A DNA stretch of 64,000 nt from B46-G9 sp964581175 (GTDB lineage Bacteria > Desulfobacterota > DSM-4660 > Desulfatiglandales > Desulfatiglandaceae): assembly GCA_964581175.1 (NCBI GenBank), contig CAZONI010000007.1:1-64000 (forward strand), given 5' to 3'. Under the pieces are notes generated by a model, which saw only the letters and a list, made by a program, of their open reading frames with translations, searched no databases and was not told where the DNA came from. Numbering within the stretch: the stretch's first letter is position 1; every line of letters begins with the position of its first letter. The translations under genes were made by a program, and so were the position numbers. Positions 50,758-59,516 of this stretch are shown in pieces.

Positions 50758-51648
50758 ATGCGAATTCTCGTTGCAATTGACCAGAATCCTTACAGCACCA
50801 ACACGGTCGATGTAGTGGCTAAATTGGCGGCGAATACATGGGCCAACGTCACCATACTGGGCGTTTTGCCGAAAAGATCTCCTGTGGGAAAGATGGCGAC
50901 TTCTTCAGAAGGGTGGGATATGGAACACCCTTTAGCCAGGGCGCTCCTTGAATATCAGAAAAGGTTTCTCGATCATTTCGGGAAGGATGAATGTCCTTAT
51001 ACGCAGCGCGATTTCGGCTACCAGCTCATTGAGGTCAGAAAAGGCGTCTGGGAAGAACTCTATGTGGCCAAGAATGCCAGAAAAGAACTGAAGGCACGGA
51101 TACGGCTGGGAAATCCTGTAAAAGAGATCCTGGCCGAAGCCCATGAAGAGGAAATGGATCTCATCGTGATAGGGTGCGATTATTCCAGGGGCTGCGAATG
51201 GGAAGGAGGGGGCGGGATTCCCCAAAAAATCGTCAATGAGGCCGCTTGTTCGGTTCTGGTGTCCAAGGAAGAAAAAGATGTGAGCAAAATCGTCTGCTGC
51301 CTGGATCATGACCTGGTCAGCCAGCAATCTCTTGAGATGATCAACCAGCTGGTCACCCTGCACAAGGCTAAGCTCGAGATCATAGGTCTGACCGAGGGCG
51401 AGGAACTCAAGGCCGAGGTCGAAAGGAAGATGGACACCATCCTCAGATACTACACGGCTCGTGGTCTCGAACCGTGGATAGAGATTGTGGAGCTGGCGTC
51501 TCTGGATGCCTTCATCTCCCAGGAGGCCCGGTGGGGGCTCATGGCCCTCTGGATGGGAAAAAGATCCATGCTGGAAAAGGTTTTTCCCAAGGCCAAGGTA
51601 AGCAAGTTGATCAAAGGCAGCGAATATTCTGTGCTTATCCTCAGATGA
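50758..51648 (+). CDS. tandem universal stress protein (Usp2)
   Basis: 296 aa with two Usp-like halves. The first opens MRILVAIDQNPYS and ends DLIVIGCDYSRGCEWEGGG and AACSVLVS; the second (about 180-296) opens KIVCCLDHDLVSQQ and ends SEYSVLILR. The first ATP loop is partly kept (G at C-D-Y-S-R-G), the second is lost. Expected to be a cytoplasmic dimer-like stress protein. It is 130 bases after RR2, and the gap holds a weak sigma-54-like sequence (about 50693-50708). Confidence 0.85.
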   Translation: MRILVAIDQNPYSTNTVDVVAKLAANTWANVTILGVLPKRSPVGKMATSSEGWDMEHPLARALLEYQKRFLDHFGKDECPYTQRDFGYQLIEVRKGVWEELYVAKNARKELKARIRLGNPVKEILAEAHEEEMDLIVIGCDYSRGCEWEGGGGIPQKIVNEAACSVLVSKEEKDVSKIVCCLDHDLVSQQSLEMINQLVTLHKAKLEIIGLTEGEELKAEVERKMDTILRYYTARGLEPWIEIVELASLDAFISQEARWGLMALWMGKRSMLEKVFPKAKVSKLIKGSEYSVLILR

Positions 51649-51780
51649 TTTTGAGGGCGGCTTCACTATCTGCCATCTCTCCATTGGAAGGGTTCGGAAT
51701 CAGTGAGATGCGATGAAAATAGCCGGTTATGGTTCGAAACAAGGTAACTCTGCTGATTTCAGGGAACAAAGGTTCACGAC

Positions 51781-53217
51781 ATGGCTGCATGGTTTAAAAA
51801 ATATGTGAATCTGCAATATAAGCTCAATTTTTTCATTTATCTCGGGATATGCATATTATTATTAAATTTTCCCGTGCTCTACCTGGGGGTAACCAACGTG
51901 AATCAGGGCATCCGGGATCTTGAGCTGACGGAGGACTTGTATAACACAATTCTGGAGATGAGGAGGTATGAGAAAAATTTTTTACTGTATCACAGCGAGG
52001 AAGCCCTTGAATCCACCAAATACTACCTTGACCTGGCAACAAAATCATTTTCCAAGAAATTGAGCTACTCGGAAAAATCCCGTTCCCGGATAGGAAGCAC
52101 TGAGCTGGAAAGAGGGCTCAAAGAATATGCCGCACTCGACATGCTGAACGGCACTCAGGCGGGTAACAGTCCCGGCAAAGCCGCACAGGAAGAGATCAGG
52201 TCTGTGGGGAAACGGTTGGTGGATGCTGCACAAATCCTGTTGAAAGCTGAAAGAGGACATATCGCCAATGAAGCAAAAAATGCCTTGAGATGGCCGCTTG
52301 TTTTCATGGGAGCAATGTTTTTCCTGTTCGTGACGGGGGCAAGATTGATCATCAAGAAGGTTGTCAGGCCGCTTGCCAAGATAGAAAGGGCCACAGAAAA
52401 GGTCGCCTTGGGCGATTTCAGCCCGATTTCCCACATGGGCAGCGATGAGAGCCAGGTGGATCATCTGATTATCGCCTTTAATCGAATGGCAAAAGAGCTC
52501 GAAGCCAGGGAGGAACAGATTATCCATTCCAGAAAAGTCGCCTCCCTGGGAACCCTCGTTTCCGGAGTTGCCCATGAATTGAACAACCCCATCAATAACA
52601 TTGTGCTGACAGTGGACTCACTCGTCGGCAAGAGAAAAATCTCCGAACAAAGGCGGTCCATGTTGTTGGACGACATCCTCACCCAGGCGCTTCGGGCAAG
52701 CGAGATTGTAAAGAATCTCCTTGAGTTCTCCCGGGCCGAGATATCCAGCTATAACCAATTGGATTTGGCGATCCTTTTGAGGGAGACTATCCAGATCGCC
52801 AGGAATCACATGACCTTGTCAAAGGTGCATCTGCATGATGAGATTTCCGCTGAGTTGCCCAAAATCAACGGAAATCATCAAGGGTTGCAACAGGTATTTC
52901 TGAACCTCATCACCAATGCCGTTCAAGCGATGCCTGGAGGCGGTGATCTCACGGTTCACACCAGTCTGGAAAATGACAACAAGATAAGAGTGCTGGTGCA
53001 GGATAGCGGTTCGGGGATTTCGGAAGAACACTTGCCTCACATTTTCGATCCTTTTTTTACCACAAAGGATGTGGGCAAGGGAACGGGGTTGGGTCTATCG
53101 GTCAGTTACGGGATTATCAAGAAACATGGCGGACAGATCACCGTGAAAAGCGAGCCTGGAAAAGGGACCACTTTTACCGTCGTTCTGCCGGCTTCCAACA
53201 AAGTGACAAGCCAATGA
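51781..53217 (+). CDS. sensor histidine kinase (HK3)
   Basis: 478 aa. Helix 1 is near residues 16-36. The periplasmic helical sensor has MRRYEKNFLLYH. Helix 2 is near 169-190; then HAMP, GVAHELNNPINN with the phospho-His, and DSGSGISEEHLPHIFDPFF. It has no receiver right beside it: RR2 lies two genes upstream and RR3 four genes downstream on the same strand, and either could be the partner. No strong ribosome site is visible; the start is by alignment with HK2. Confidence 0.92.
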   Translation: MAAWFKKYVNLQYKLNFFIYLGICILLLNFPVLYLGVTNVNQGIRDLELTEDLYNTILEMRRYEKNFLLYHSEEALESTKYYLDLATKSFSKKLSYSEKSRSRIGSTELERGLKEYAALDMLNGTQAGNSPGKAAQEEIRSVGKRLVDAAQILLKAERGHIANEAKNALRWPLVFMGAMFFLFVTGARLIIKKVVRPLAKIERATEKVALGDFSPISHMGSDESQVDHLIIAFNRMAKELEAREEQIIHSRKVASLGTLVSGVAHELNNPINNIVLTVDSLVGKRKISEQRRSMLLDDILTQALRASEIVKNLLEFSRAEISSYNQLDLAILLRETIQIARNHMTLSKVHLHDEISAELPKINGNHQGLQQVFLNLITNAVQAMPGGGDLTVHTSLENDNKIRVLVQDSGSGISEEHLPHIFDPFFTTKDVGKGTGLGLSVSYGIIKKHGGQITVKSEPGKGTTFTVVLPASNKVTSQ

Positions 53218-53328
53218 CACCTTAATTGAACAGGCGACAGAATTACCGTTAGTGCTCTACTCTCTTGCACGAGTGATTTTTCCACTATTGCTGTTTATGA
53301 CCTTAAGATTTGAATGAAAGGAGTTGAC

Positions 53329-54258
53329 ATGTCGTGGTTCATCTATTTACCTATTGCGCATCATAGCGTTCTCTTACCGGTAATTGTCGGCCTGGGATTT
53401 CTGGTCGGATTGCTGTCGGGCCTGTTTGGAGTAGGAGGTGGTTTCCTCATGACGCCGTTGCTTATTATGATCGGAATTCCTCCAACCGTCGCCGCAGCAT
53501 CAGATTCCAACCAGATTGTGGCCGCATCCGCCTCAGGAACGTATGCCCATTACAGATTGGGGAATGTTGATGTAAAAATGGGCCTTATTTTGCTGATAGG
53601 AGGTGTTATCGGGGGCACTGGAGGAGTTCAGATCATCAAGCTTCTCCGCCAGTTGGGAAATGCCGATTTTCTTATTCAACTTACCTACGTCATAATGCTG
53701 GGCGGCGTTGGCAGTTACATGTTCCTGGAAAGCCTGCAAGGCCTGCGCTCGACAGAAGCAAAGGCCGGCACACCAGTCAGCAAGAAAGAATCTGCCTATG
53801 CGCGTGTGATACGCCGCCTTCCTTTCAAAACAAACTTTGACAAATCAGGGATCAACATCTCCCTGATCGTCCCTCTTGTTCTCGGAGGATTCGTGGGAAT
53901 ACTGGCCGCCATCATGGGCGTGGGCGGAGGCTTCATCATGGTCCCGGTGATGGTGTATCTCTTGAGAATGCCCATGCACGTTGTTATCGGAACCAGCCTG
54001 TTTCAAATACTCTTTACCTGTATAAATGTGACAATCATGCAGGCCCACAGCAATCACACCGTGGATTTTGTCCTGGCCCTGTTACTCCTTATCGGCTCAA
54101 CCCTGGGAGCTCAATTCGGCGCCAAGATAAGCAGGAAGCTGAAAGGCGAGCAATTGAAAATTTTATTGGCCTCCCTGGTTCTCGTGGTTATGGTCAAGAT
54201 GCTCATTGGCCTTTTGCTGCAACCCCATATTCTGTTATCATACTATGGAGGTGACTAG
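53329..54258 (+). CDS. TauE/SafE-family anion exporter (TSUP2)
   Basis: 309 aa from the ATG at 53329, with AAGGAG six bases upstream; an ATG five codons earlier lacks it. Two-repeat TSUP fold with LVGLLSGLFGVGGGFLMTPL and LAAIMGVGGGFIMVPVM. Of a different subgroup from TSUP1. It is followed after three bases by a TIGR02186-type gene, a pairing seen in other bacteria and linked to sulfite or related anion export. Confidence 0.9.
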   Translation: MSWFIYLPIAHHSVLLPVIVGLGFLVGLLSGLFGVGGGFLMTPLLIMIGIPPTVAAASDSNQIVAASASGTYAHYRLGNVDVKMGLILLIGGVIGGTGGVQIIKLLRQLGNADFLIQLTYVIMLGGVGSYMFLESLQGLRSTEAKAGTPVSKKESAYARVIRRLPFKTNFDKSGINISLIVPLVLGGFVGILAAIMGVGGGFIMVPVMVYLLRMPMHVVIGTSLFQILFTCINVTIMQAHSNHTVDFVLALLLLIGSTLGAQFGAKISRKLKGEQLKILLASLVLVVMVKMLIGLLLQPHILLSYYGGD

Positions 54259-54261
54259 AAG

Positions 54262-55026
54262 ATGCAGTTGAGAAAACCGCTCCTGGTGCTGCTGAGCACC
54301 GTAGTGCTCCTCGTTGGCGCCGGGCCCGCGTCGTCCGCACAGACACCTGCTCTTGGGATAAATCCTGCGCATCTGGATATCGGCACTTTTTTTTCCGGGC
54401 GCCGCATATCCCTGTCGGGGTCGATTCCCTCCGACCGGGACATGGTCATTGAAATCAAGGGGCCGGACGAAAAAGGCGCATTCAATATGAAAGGTCGGGT
54501 CGGGCCATTTTGGATGAATCGGGGAAAGGTCGAATTGGAGAAGGCCCCTTTCTTATACATGTTGCTCCTCCCCGAAGGAAAAGAATGGCACGCCTCGTTG
54601 TCTTCATTGGGTCTCGGAATCGAACAACTGAAGCAAACGCTGGTCATCAAGCCTCATAACGCGAACCTTGATGTTGTTTTCCCGAGATTCGTCCAACTCA
54701 AACAGTCCGAGCATCTCTACGGGGAACTGCAGGACGCCGTACGGTATTCCCAGCCGACAGGAGGAATGAAGCATTTTGACGCGAAATTCTATTTCCCCTC
54801 AAGCACCGTTGCCGGGGAATACAGGATCTTAAACAGACTTTTTCATAACGGCAAGGTGGAAGAGACTACCGTCCGCAGCTTTACAGTGGAGGAAGTGGGT
54901 TTCATCAAAGCCGTCCGCGAACTTGCATATGACAGAGGTCTTATCTACGGCATACTGTGCGTCCTTATTGCACTGTTTGTCGGGGCTGTTATCGGGTTGC
55001 TCTTCAGGCGTACAGAGGCCCATTGA
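54262..55026 (+). CDS. TIGR02186/Alph_Pro_TM-type membrane protein
   Basis: 254 aa. A signal peptide or anchor (about 1-26) ends ASSA. A periplasmic beta-rich domain (about 30-215) contains IGTFFSGRRISLSGSIP and KGRVGPFWMNRGKVELE. One C-terminal helix (about 226-247) ends in LFRRTEAH. Family members sit beside TauE/SafE exporters and are thought to be accessory subunits. It shares a TGATG stop/start with the next gene. Confidence 0.75.
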   Translation: MQLRKPLLVLLSTVVLLVGAGPASSAQTPALGINPAHLDIGTFFSGRRISLSGSIPSDRDMVIEIKGPDEKGAFNMKGRVGPFWMNRGKVELEKAPFLYMLLLPEGKEWHASLSSLGLGIEQLKQTLVIKPHNANLDVVFPRFVQLKQSEHLYGELQDAVRYSQPTGGMKHFDAKFYFPSSTVAGEYRILNRLFHNGKVEETTVRSFTVEEVGFIKAVRELAYDRGLIYGILCVLIALFVGAVIGLLFRRTEAH

Positions 55027-57644
55027 TGCTATACCTTGGTAACGCACTTGCGGCATTGAAAAACCTCCTTCTGAGGGAAAAAGAAAACCAGGTCCCTTTT
55101 TCCGATCTGTTCGTCTGGTTTCAAAACATACTGAAAAAGAACAATGCCGCAATGGAGCTCATCGCAGACATGGGCGGAAAAATGGGAGGAGAGTTTATAT
55201 TTGATAGGAAATACCTGTCCGACAGTGTCAAAAAATTACAAGAGCTTGTTCGAAGCAGTGCTTATGACCTGAACTACATTACGGATAATCAGTACCTGGA
55301 ACTGTACGGCGTTATTGAAGACCTGGCAAAAAAGCTGGAAATTGAACTATCAGGAAAGATGGTGATTCACGGGGCCAAGAGAATATATGCCTTGAACGAA
55401 ATAGAAGATGGAATGGAGGACCTGGTCGGGTTTAAGACCTACAACCTGTCCAGGATCTTGAATCTCTCAGGAGTCAATATACCTGACAGCTTCGCCGTTA
55501 CCGTCGGCGGCTTCAGAGATTACATGGCATACAACAACCTCTTCGAAAAAATAGAAGGCTCTATTGAAGAATGCAGGAATGGACAGAGATCTGTCGAGTC
55601 GGTCTCCAATTCCATTCAGCTCATGATACTCGGAGGAGAGATCCCTCCCGAACTCAGACGTCAGATCCTTGCTGCTGCAGAACGGATTTCTCAGGGGAAA
55701 CCGGGGAGCTGCTATTTCGCAATTCGCAGCAGCGGTGTAGGTGAAGATGGAGACCTGAGTTTTGCCGGACTTCACGATTCATTTCTGAACGTCCAATTTG
55801 ATGAACTGTTATCCAATTATAAGAAAGTACTGGCAAGCCTGTACAACCAGGCCGGCCTGGAGTACCGACTGAGGATGAATATCCTATCCCTGGAAATGGC
55901 CATGCCGGTACTCTACCAGAAAATGATAGACAGTCGTGTAGCCGGCGTCCTATTTACGCTCGACCCCAACAGGCCCGACCGACCGGAAAGCCTCCTGAGC
56001 GGGACCTGGGGATCCGGGAAAGTCGTCGTGGAGGGAGATGAAGGGGTGGAGACATTCCGCATCTCTCGCAGTCCTCCTTATCCTGTCGTAGAACAACAGA
56101 CAAACTCAACGCCCCACATGCCGGGTTCTCTTCACACAGGCCCTTCAGAGAAGGGCTCGGATGAACCCAATGCCGGACCTTGTCTCACCTCGAAGGAGGT
56201 CCCCCCGATAATGGATGTGGGTCTCATCCTGGAAAGATACTTCAAGAGACCCCTGGACGTGGAATGGAGCATTGATGAAGGTGGACAACTTTGGATACTT
56301 CAGGCGAGGCAGCTTCACATACCCCGTCAAAAACGGATGGAATACACCGAACTGAAGGGGGCTACGGAAGGACACCGTGTTCTTTTCAAGGACAGGGGGA
56401 TGATCGCGTATCGCGGTATCGGCGCGGGTCCGGTGTGGGTCGTAGACAATGACCATGACCTCACCCACTTCCCCAGAGGGGGAGTCCTGGTCTCCCACTA
56501 TGCTCCTCCCTCATTGGCAAAGGTCATACCCCGGGCCAGCGCGATCATCACGGACGTTGGGGCCGTAACCGGCCACATGGCCACAGTCGCCCGGGAATTC
56601 AGGGTCCCCACCATTGTGGGGACCGATGTTGCGACCCGGCTGCTGGCTGCGAACCAGGAGGTAACCGTAGATACCGAAAGAAACATCGTCTATGAAGGCC
56701 TCATTCAGGAGCTCATTCGCCACCAACTGCTTGACGGACCCAGCTTTGAAATGACCCGTGAGTTCCAATTGCTGCGGAGATTACTCAAGAAGATCGCCCC
56801 TCTCTCCTTGACGGACCCTGATGATCCCGGCTTTGCCCCCAAGGGCTGTCAGACCTTTCATGATGTCATGCGATTTGTTCACGAGAAGGCCTTTCGGGCC
56901 CTGGTACAGGCCGGAAAAGATTCTCGATCTTTTCTGCGACGGGGAGGGAAGAGGCTGAGATCCCGGCTCCCTTTGGACCTTGTACTGATTGATATTGGGG
57001 GCGGGCTGGCGGAGGGGACCGACAAAGACATCTATGTGGATCCCGATCAGATCACCTCCTTGCCCATGAAAGCAATCTGGAAGGGACTGAGTTCGCCTGA
57101 TTCCTGGAACACGGAACCGATTCCGGTGGATTTGAAAGGCCTCATGTCCAGCCTCACGAGAACACAGAGTGCGGAGGTGATGGGAAATACCTTGCCCAGT
57201 GTCAACCTGGCGGTCCTGGGTTCAAACTATGTGAACCTGAGCCTTCCCTTGGGCTATCATTTCACGGCTGTGGATGCCGCCATTGGATCTTCCCCTGAAA
57301 ACAATAACATCTCTTTCCGTTTTGTCGGGGGAGTGACGGACATAACACGCCGGTCAAGAAGAGCCGCCCTGCTGGCGACTATCCTGGAAAAGGCCGGCTT
57401 CAAGGTAAAGATGAACGGGGATCTTGTCATTGCACGGGCGATTAATCTGTCGGAAGAGCTTATGATGGAGCAACTCTATCTCATCGGAAAACTGATCGGT
57501 TTTGCAAGACAACTCGACGTCCTCCTGAAGAATGATGAGGATGTGGGCTACTACTTTCAAAAGTTCAGGGAACAAGCGGAAAAACCTGTCGAAAGATATG
57601 AAGGAGGAAAAAATGGAGAAGACGACAGTCTGTATTCTGGATGA
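55026..57644 (+). CDS. PEP-synthase-like protein without the PEP-binding barrel
   Basis: 872 aa from the ATG at 55026, fused to the previous stop. A helical N-terminus (about 1-135) precedes an ATP-grasp region with VGFKTYNLSRIL and RSSGVGEDGDLSFAGLHDSF. The phosphohistidine swivel domain (about 460-550) has VTGHMATVAREFRVPTIVGT, keeping the catalytic His. The last 320 residues match neither the PEP/pyruvate TIM barrel of pyruvate,water dikinase nor anything I know; they contain VGGVTDITRRSRRAALLATI. The chain could move phosphate from ATP to His and on to an unknown acceptor. It is 32 bases into overlap with RR3. Confidence 0.82.
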   Translation: MLYLGNALAALKNLLLREKENQVPFSDLFVWFQNILKKNNAAMELIADMGGKMGGEFIFDRKYLSDSVKKLQELVRSSAYDLNYITDNQYLELYGVIEDLAKKLEIELSGKMVIHGAKRIYALNEIEDGMEDLVGFKTYNLSRILNLSGVNIPDSFAVTVGGFRDYMAYNNLFEKIEGSIEECRNGQRSVESVSNSIQLMILGGEIPPELRRQILAAAERISQGKPGSCYFAIRSSGVGEDGDLSFAGLHDSFLNVQFDELLSNYKKVLASLYNQAGLEYRLRMNILSLEMAMPVLYQKMIDSRVAGVLFTLDPNRPDRPESLLSGTWGSGKVVVEGDEGVETFRISRSPPYPVVEQQTNSTPHMPGSLHTGPSEKGSDEPNAGPCLTSKEVPPIMDVGLILERYFKRPLDVEWSIDEGGQLWILQARQLHIPRQKRMEYTELKGATEGHRVLFKDRGMIAYRGIGAGPVWVVDNDHDLTHFPRGGVLVSHYAPPSLAKVIPRASAIITDVGAVTGHMATVAREFRVPTIVGTDVATRLLAANQEVTVDTERNIVYEGLIQELIRHQLLDGPSFEMTREFQLLRRLLKKIAPLSLTDPDDPGFAPKGCQTFHDVMRFVHEKAFRALVQAGKDSRSFLRRGGKRLRSRLPLDLVLIDIGGGLAEGTDKDIYVDPDQITSLPMKAIWKGLSSPDSWNTEPIPVDLKGLMSSLTRTQSAEVMGNTLPSVNLAVLGSNYVNLSLPLGYHFTAVDAAIGSSPENNNISFRFVGGVTDITRRSRRAALLATILEKAGFKVKMNGDLVIARAINLSEELMMEQLYLIGKLIGFARQLDVLLKNDEDVGYYFQKFREQAEKPVERYEGGKNGEDDSLYSG

Positions 57645-57999
57645 TGAAGCAATTGTCGGCGATCGGCTGAAACCGGAACTGGAGGACGACGGCTACGAGG
57701 TCGAGGTTTTTACCGACAGTGCAAGCGCACTGGCCAGGGTGAACGAAACGTGCTTCGATATCTTTATTACGGACTTGAAGATGGAGGGTGTCGATGGCAT
57801 GGGTTTCCTGGAGAGGGTGAAAGAAAAATGCCCTGAAAGCGAGGTGATTGTCATCACAGGCTACGCTACGATGGAAACCGCCAGGGAGTCCCTGATCAAA
57901 GGGGCGTACGACTTTATCGCCAAGCCATTCAGGATCGGAGAAATCAAGGCAGCCGTCAAAAAGGCCAAAAAGAAGGCACGGCGCCGACGCCAGGCTTGA
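57613..57999 (+). CDS. stand-alone response regulator receiver (RR3)
   Basis: 128 aa from the ATG at 57613, with AAGGAGG upstream inside the end of the previous gene, which it overlaps by 32 bases. D10-D11 acidic pair, D54 in FITDLKMEG and lysine in YDFIAKPFRI. LDDEAIVGDRLKPEL marks it as a paralogue of RR1 and RR2. It ends in a basic tail (KKARRRR) absent from the others. Confidence 0.92.
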   Translation: MEKTTVCILDDEAIVGDRLKPELEDDGYEVEVFTDSASALARVNETCFDIFITDLKMEGVDGMGFLERVKEKCPESEVIVITGYATMETARESLIKGAYDFIAKPFRIGEIKAAVKKAKKKARRRRQA

Positions 58000-58030
58000 T
58001 ACTTTCCTTCTTCGACAGGTCTTTTCATGC

Positions 58031-58058
58031 TATGCCGGAAGTTATGGAACCCGGCATA
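58031..58058. other. stem-loop between RR3 and Usp3
   Basis: TATGCCGG (58031-58038) and CCGGCATA (58051-58058) pair perfectly around a 12-base loop. There is no T-run. It may be a processing or regulatory structure separating RR3 from the stress protein gene; a related ATGCCGGAA word is in the RR2-Usp2 gap. Confidence 0.4.
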
Positions 58059-58092
58059 ATGTATCGACTATCTTCAGTAAGGCGGAATGAAC

Positions 58093-58929
58093 ATGATCAA
58101 GGCACTCGTTTCCTTAAATGCTGATCTCGCTTCGAGTATCGCCCTCAGGTACGCCTGTCAGTTGGCAAAATTGACGGGCATGCTTCTGCAAACCATGCAT
58201 GTGGTGGAACCCGAACAGGAAGGGCAAAGCCCCGGCACGGGATGGGTCCGCCGAACCTGGGAAAAGGGGTTGCTGCAGACAGCCCAAATCGAGATCTCCC
58301 GTCTTCTCAATGCCGAGAGGGCCGCCTGTCCCACGTTGGGTGTTCCCAGGATGTCCATCGGCGTCCGTGAGGATGAGCTTCTCCGTGAGCTGGAAGACGA
58401 ATCTTATGACCTTTTCGTTGAAGGGGTCTTACATTCCTTTGACTCAACCTCTTTCCATAAGAAGATTCGATCCAGGCTTTATCGAGAGGCCCCCAGTTCG
58501 ATCCTTCTGGTGAAAAACCTTGTGAGCCCAAAGAATGTTGTGCTTTTGTTGGAAGATAAAGTGCCGCTCCGGGCCTTGATCTCATCGTTCCTCAAGATTG
58601 TTGAGGGAGCGGAATTGGAAGTTGACCTCCTGCACTACAAGTTTCAAAGTGAGGGGAGAACGGACTTCAATATCAAAGGAGGAGACACAGCATCAGCACA
58701 CCTAAAGGAACCGGGCAACACACTCGGTTCGGCGGAAAGAATGCTTGCCGCAGAAGGACGGACTGTAAGAGCGAGCCTGCTGGTCCAAGATACCCCGGTG
58801 AAGATTGGTGAACATCTGGAGGGCTATTCCCTCGTGGTATCGTTCCTCCCCCGTCAAACGGCCCTGAAGCGACCCTTGCTGGAGCTGTTGGCCCGTGTCC
58901 CGTCAGCTATTCTTCTTTGCCGGGAATAG
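58093..58929 (+). CDS. tandem universal stress protein (Usp3)
   Basis: 278 aa from the ATG at 58093, with AAGGCGG eight bases upstream; an ATG two codons before is too close to it. The first half opens MIKALVSLNADLASS and closes APSSILLVKNL; the second (about 150-278) opens NVVLLLEDKVP and closes VPSAILLCRE. ATP loops are not conserved. It is the last gene of the run that starts with HK3 and sits right after RR3. Confidence 0.8.
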   Translation: MIKALVSLNADLASSIALRYACQLAKLTGMLLQTMHVVEPEQEGQSPGTGWVRRTWEKGLLQTAQIEISRLLNAERAACPTLGVPRMSIGVREDELLRELEDESYDLFVEGVLHSFDSTSFHKKIRSRLYREAPSSILLVKNLVSPKNVVLLLEDKVPLRALISSFLKIVEGAELEVDLLHYKFQSEGRTDFNIKGGDTASAHLKEPGNTLGSAERMLAAEGRTVRASLLVQDTPVKIGEHLEGYSLVVSFLPRQTALKRPLLELLARVPSAILLCRE

Positions 58930-59008
58930 AAGCTGATCCGTGACAGACAGGTGCCCTTCTTGAGGCGCCGGCCACTCGGAAAAAGGAGCCTCCCATATCC
59001 TCATAACT

Positions 59009-59032
59009 TGCACCTTTCTGAAAGTGCACTTT
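59009..59032. other. hairpin and palindrome after Usp3
   Basis: TGCAC-CTTT and AAAGTGCA (59009-59028) pair with a one-base bulge, and AAAGTGCACTTT (59021-59032) is a perfect 12-base palindrome overlapping it. It could mark the end of the HK3-Usp3 transcript or be a binding site; no T-run follows. Bases 58930-59083 hold nothing else I recognise. Confidence 0.35.
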
Positions 59033-59083
59033 GACCGGACGAACCGGATGTCTCCTGCCGGCGCCTGCTCTTGCGCGACCCGA

Positions 59084-59299
59084 CTATTCAGGTTTCACGG
59101 TCAGGGTTCCCTCTTTGTTTTTTTCCACCTGCGATCGATCAGGCCATGCGTAGTGATAACCGTTTCCGAGATACAGAGGAATCTGATCCCGGTAATGGGA
59201 GCTCTTGAGCTGCCCTGATTCTCCGGTAGGAAGCACATGAAGGGCATCTTTCATGTCTGAGAGATCGACGATCATCCGCTGGGAAACCACAGTTTTTCG
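59084..59299 (-). pseudogene. C-terminal remnant of a penicillin-acylase family hydrolase
   Basis: The minus frame reads RMIVDLSDMKDALHVLPTGE, then SGQLKSSHYRDQIPLY and stops at 59084. This is the standard C-terminal end of penicillin amidases (family: RxVVDLSD, PTGQSG, SPHYxDQ). Only about 70 of about 780 residues remain. A stop lies just before the match, exactly where the AT-rich repeat begins, so the rest was lost at that boundary. Confidence 0.7.
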
Positions 59300-59314
59300 G
59301 CAAGCTCATAACGT

Positions 59315-59490
59315 AATGTCAAATGCCAAAGCCCCAACGTCAAATCAATGTCAAAGCCGAAATGTCAAAAAAGACCTAGTACGTCAATTCTCCTTCATAT
59401 GGGACGACAGAGAACATCCGACGTTTTGTCATTGATGATTTGGCATTTGTCATTCATTTGGAATTTGGATTTTGACATTTGGCATTTAAA
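59315..59490. repeat. AT-rich word repeat (AATGTCAAATGCCAAA type)
   Basis: The word AATGTCAAATGCCAAA (59315-59330) recurs in variants across the region, on both strands: AATGTCAAA, TTTGTCATT, TTTGGCATTTGTCATT, and finally TTTTGACATTTGGCATTT near 59470-59488, which is the inverse of the first copy. No open frame of note. It looks like an expanded low-complexity intergenic repeat lying between the acylase scrap and the protease gene. Confidence 0.6.
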
Positions 59491-59516
59491 TGGCCTTTAT
59501 CCTATCGTCACTTAGC

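Noticed and set aside
59021..59032. AAAGTGCACTTT palindrome as an intrinsic terminator
   Set aside because: No T-run follows and the stem is short; kept only as a hairpin feature.
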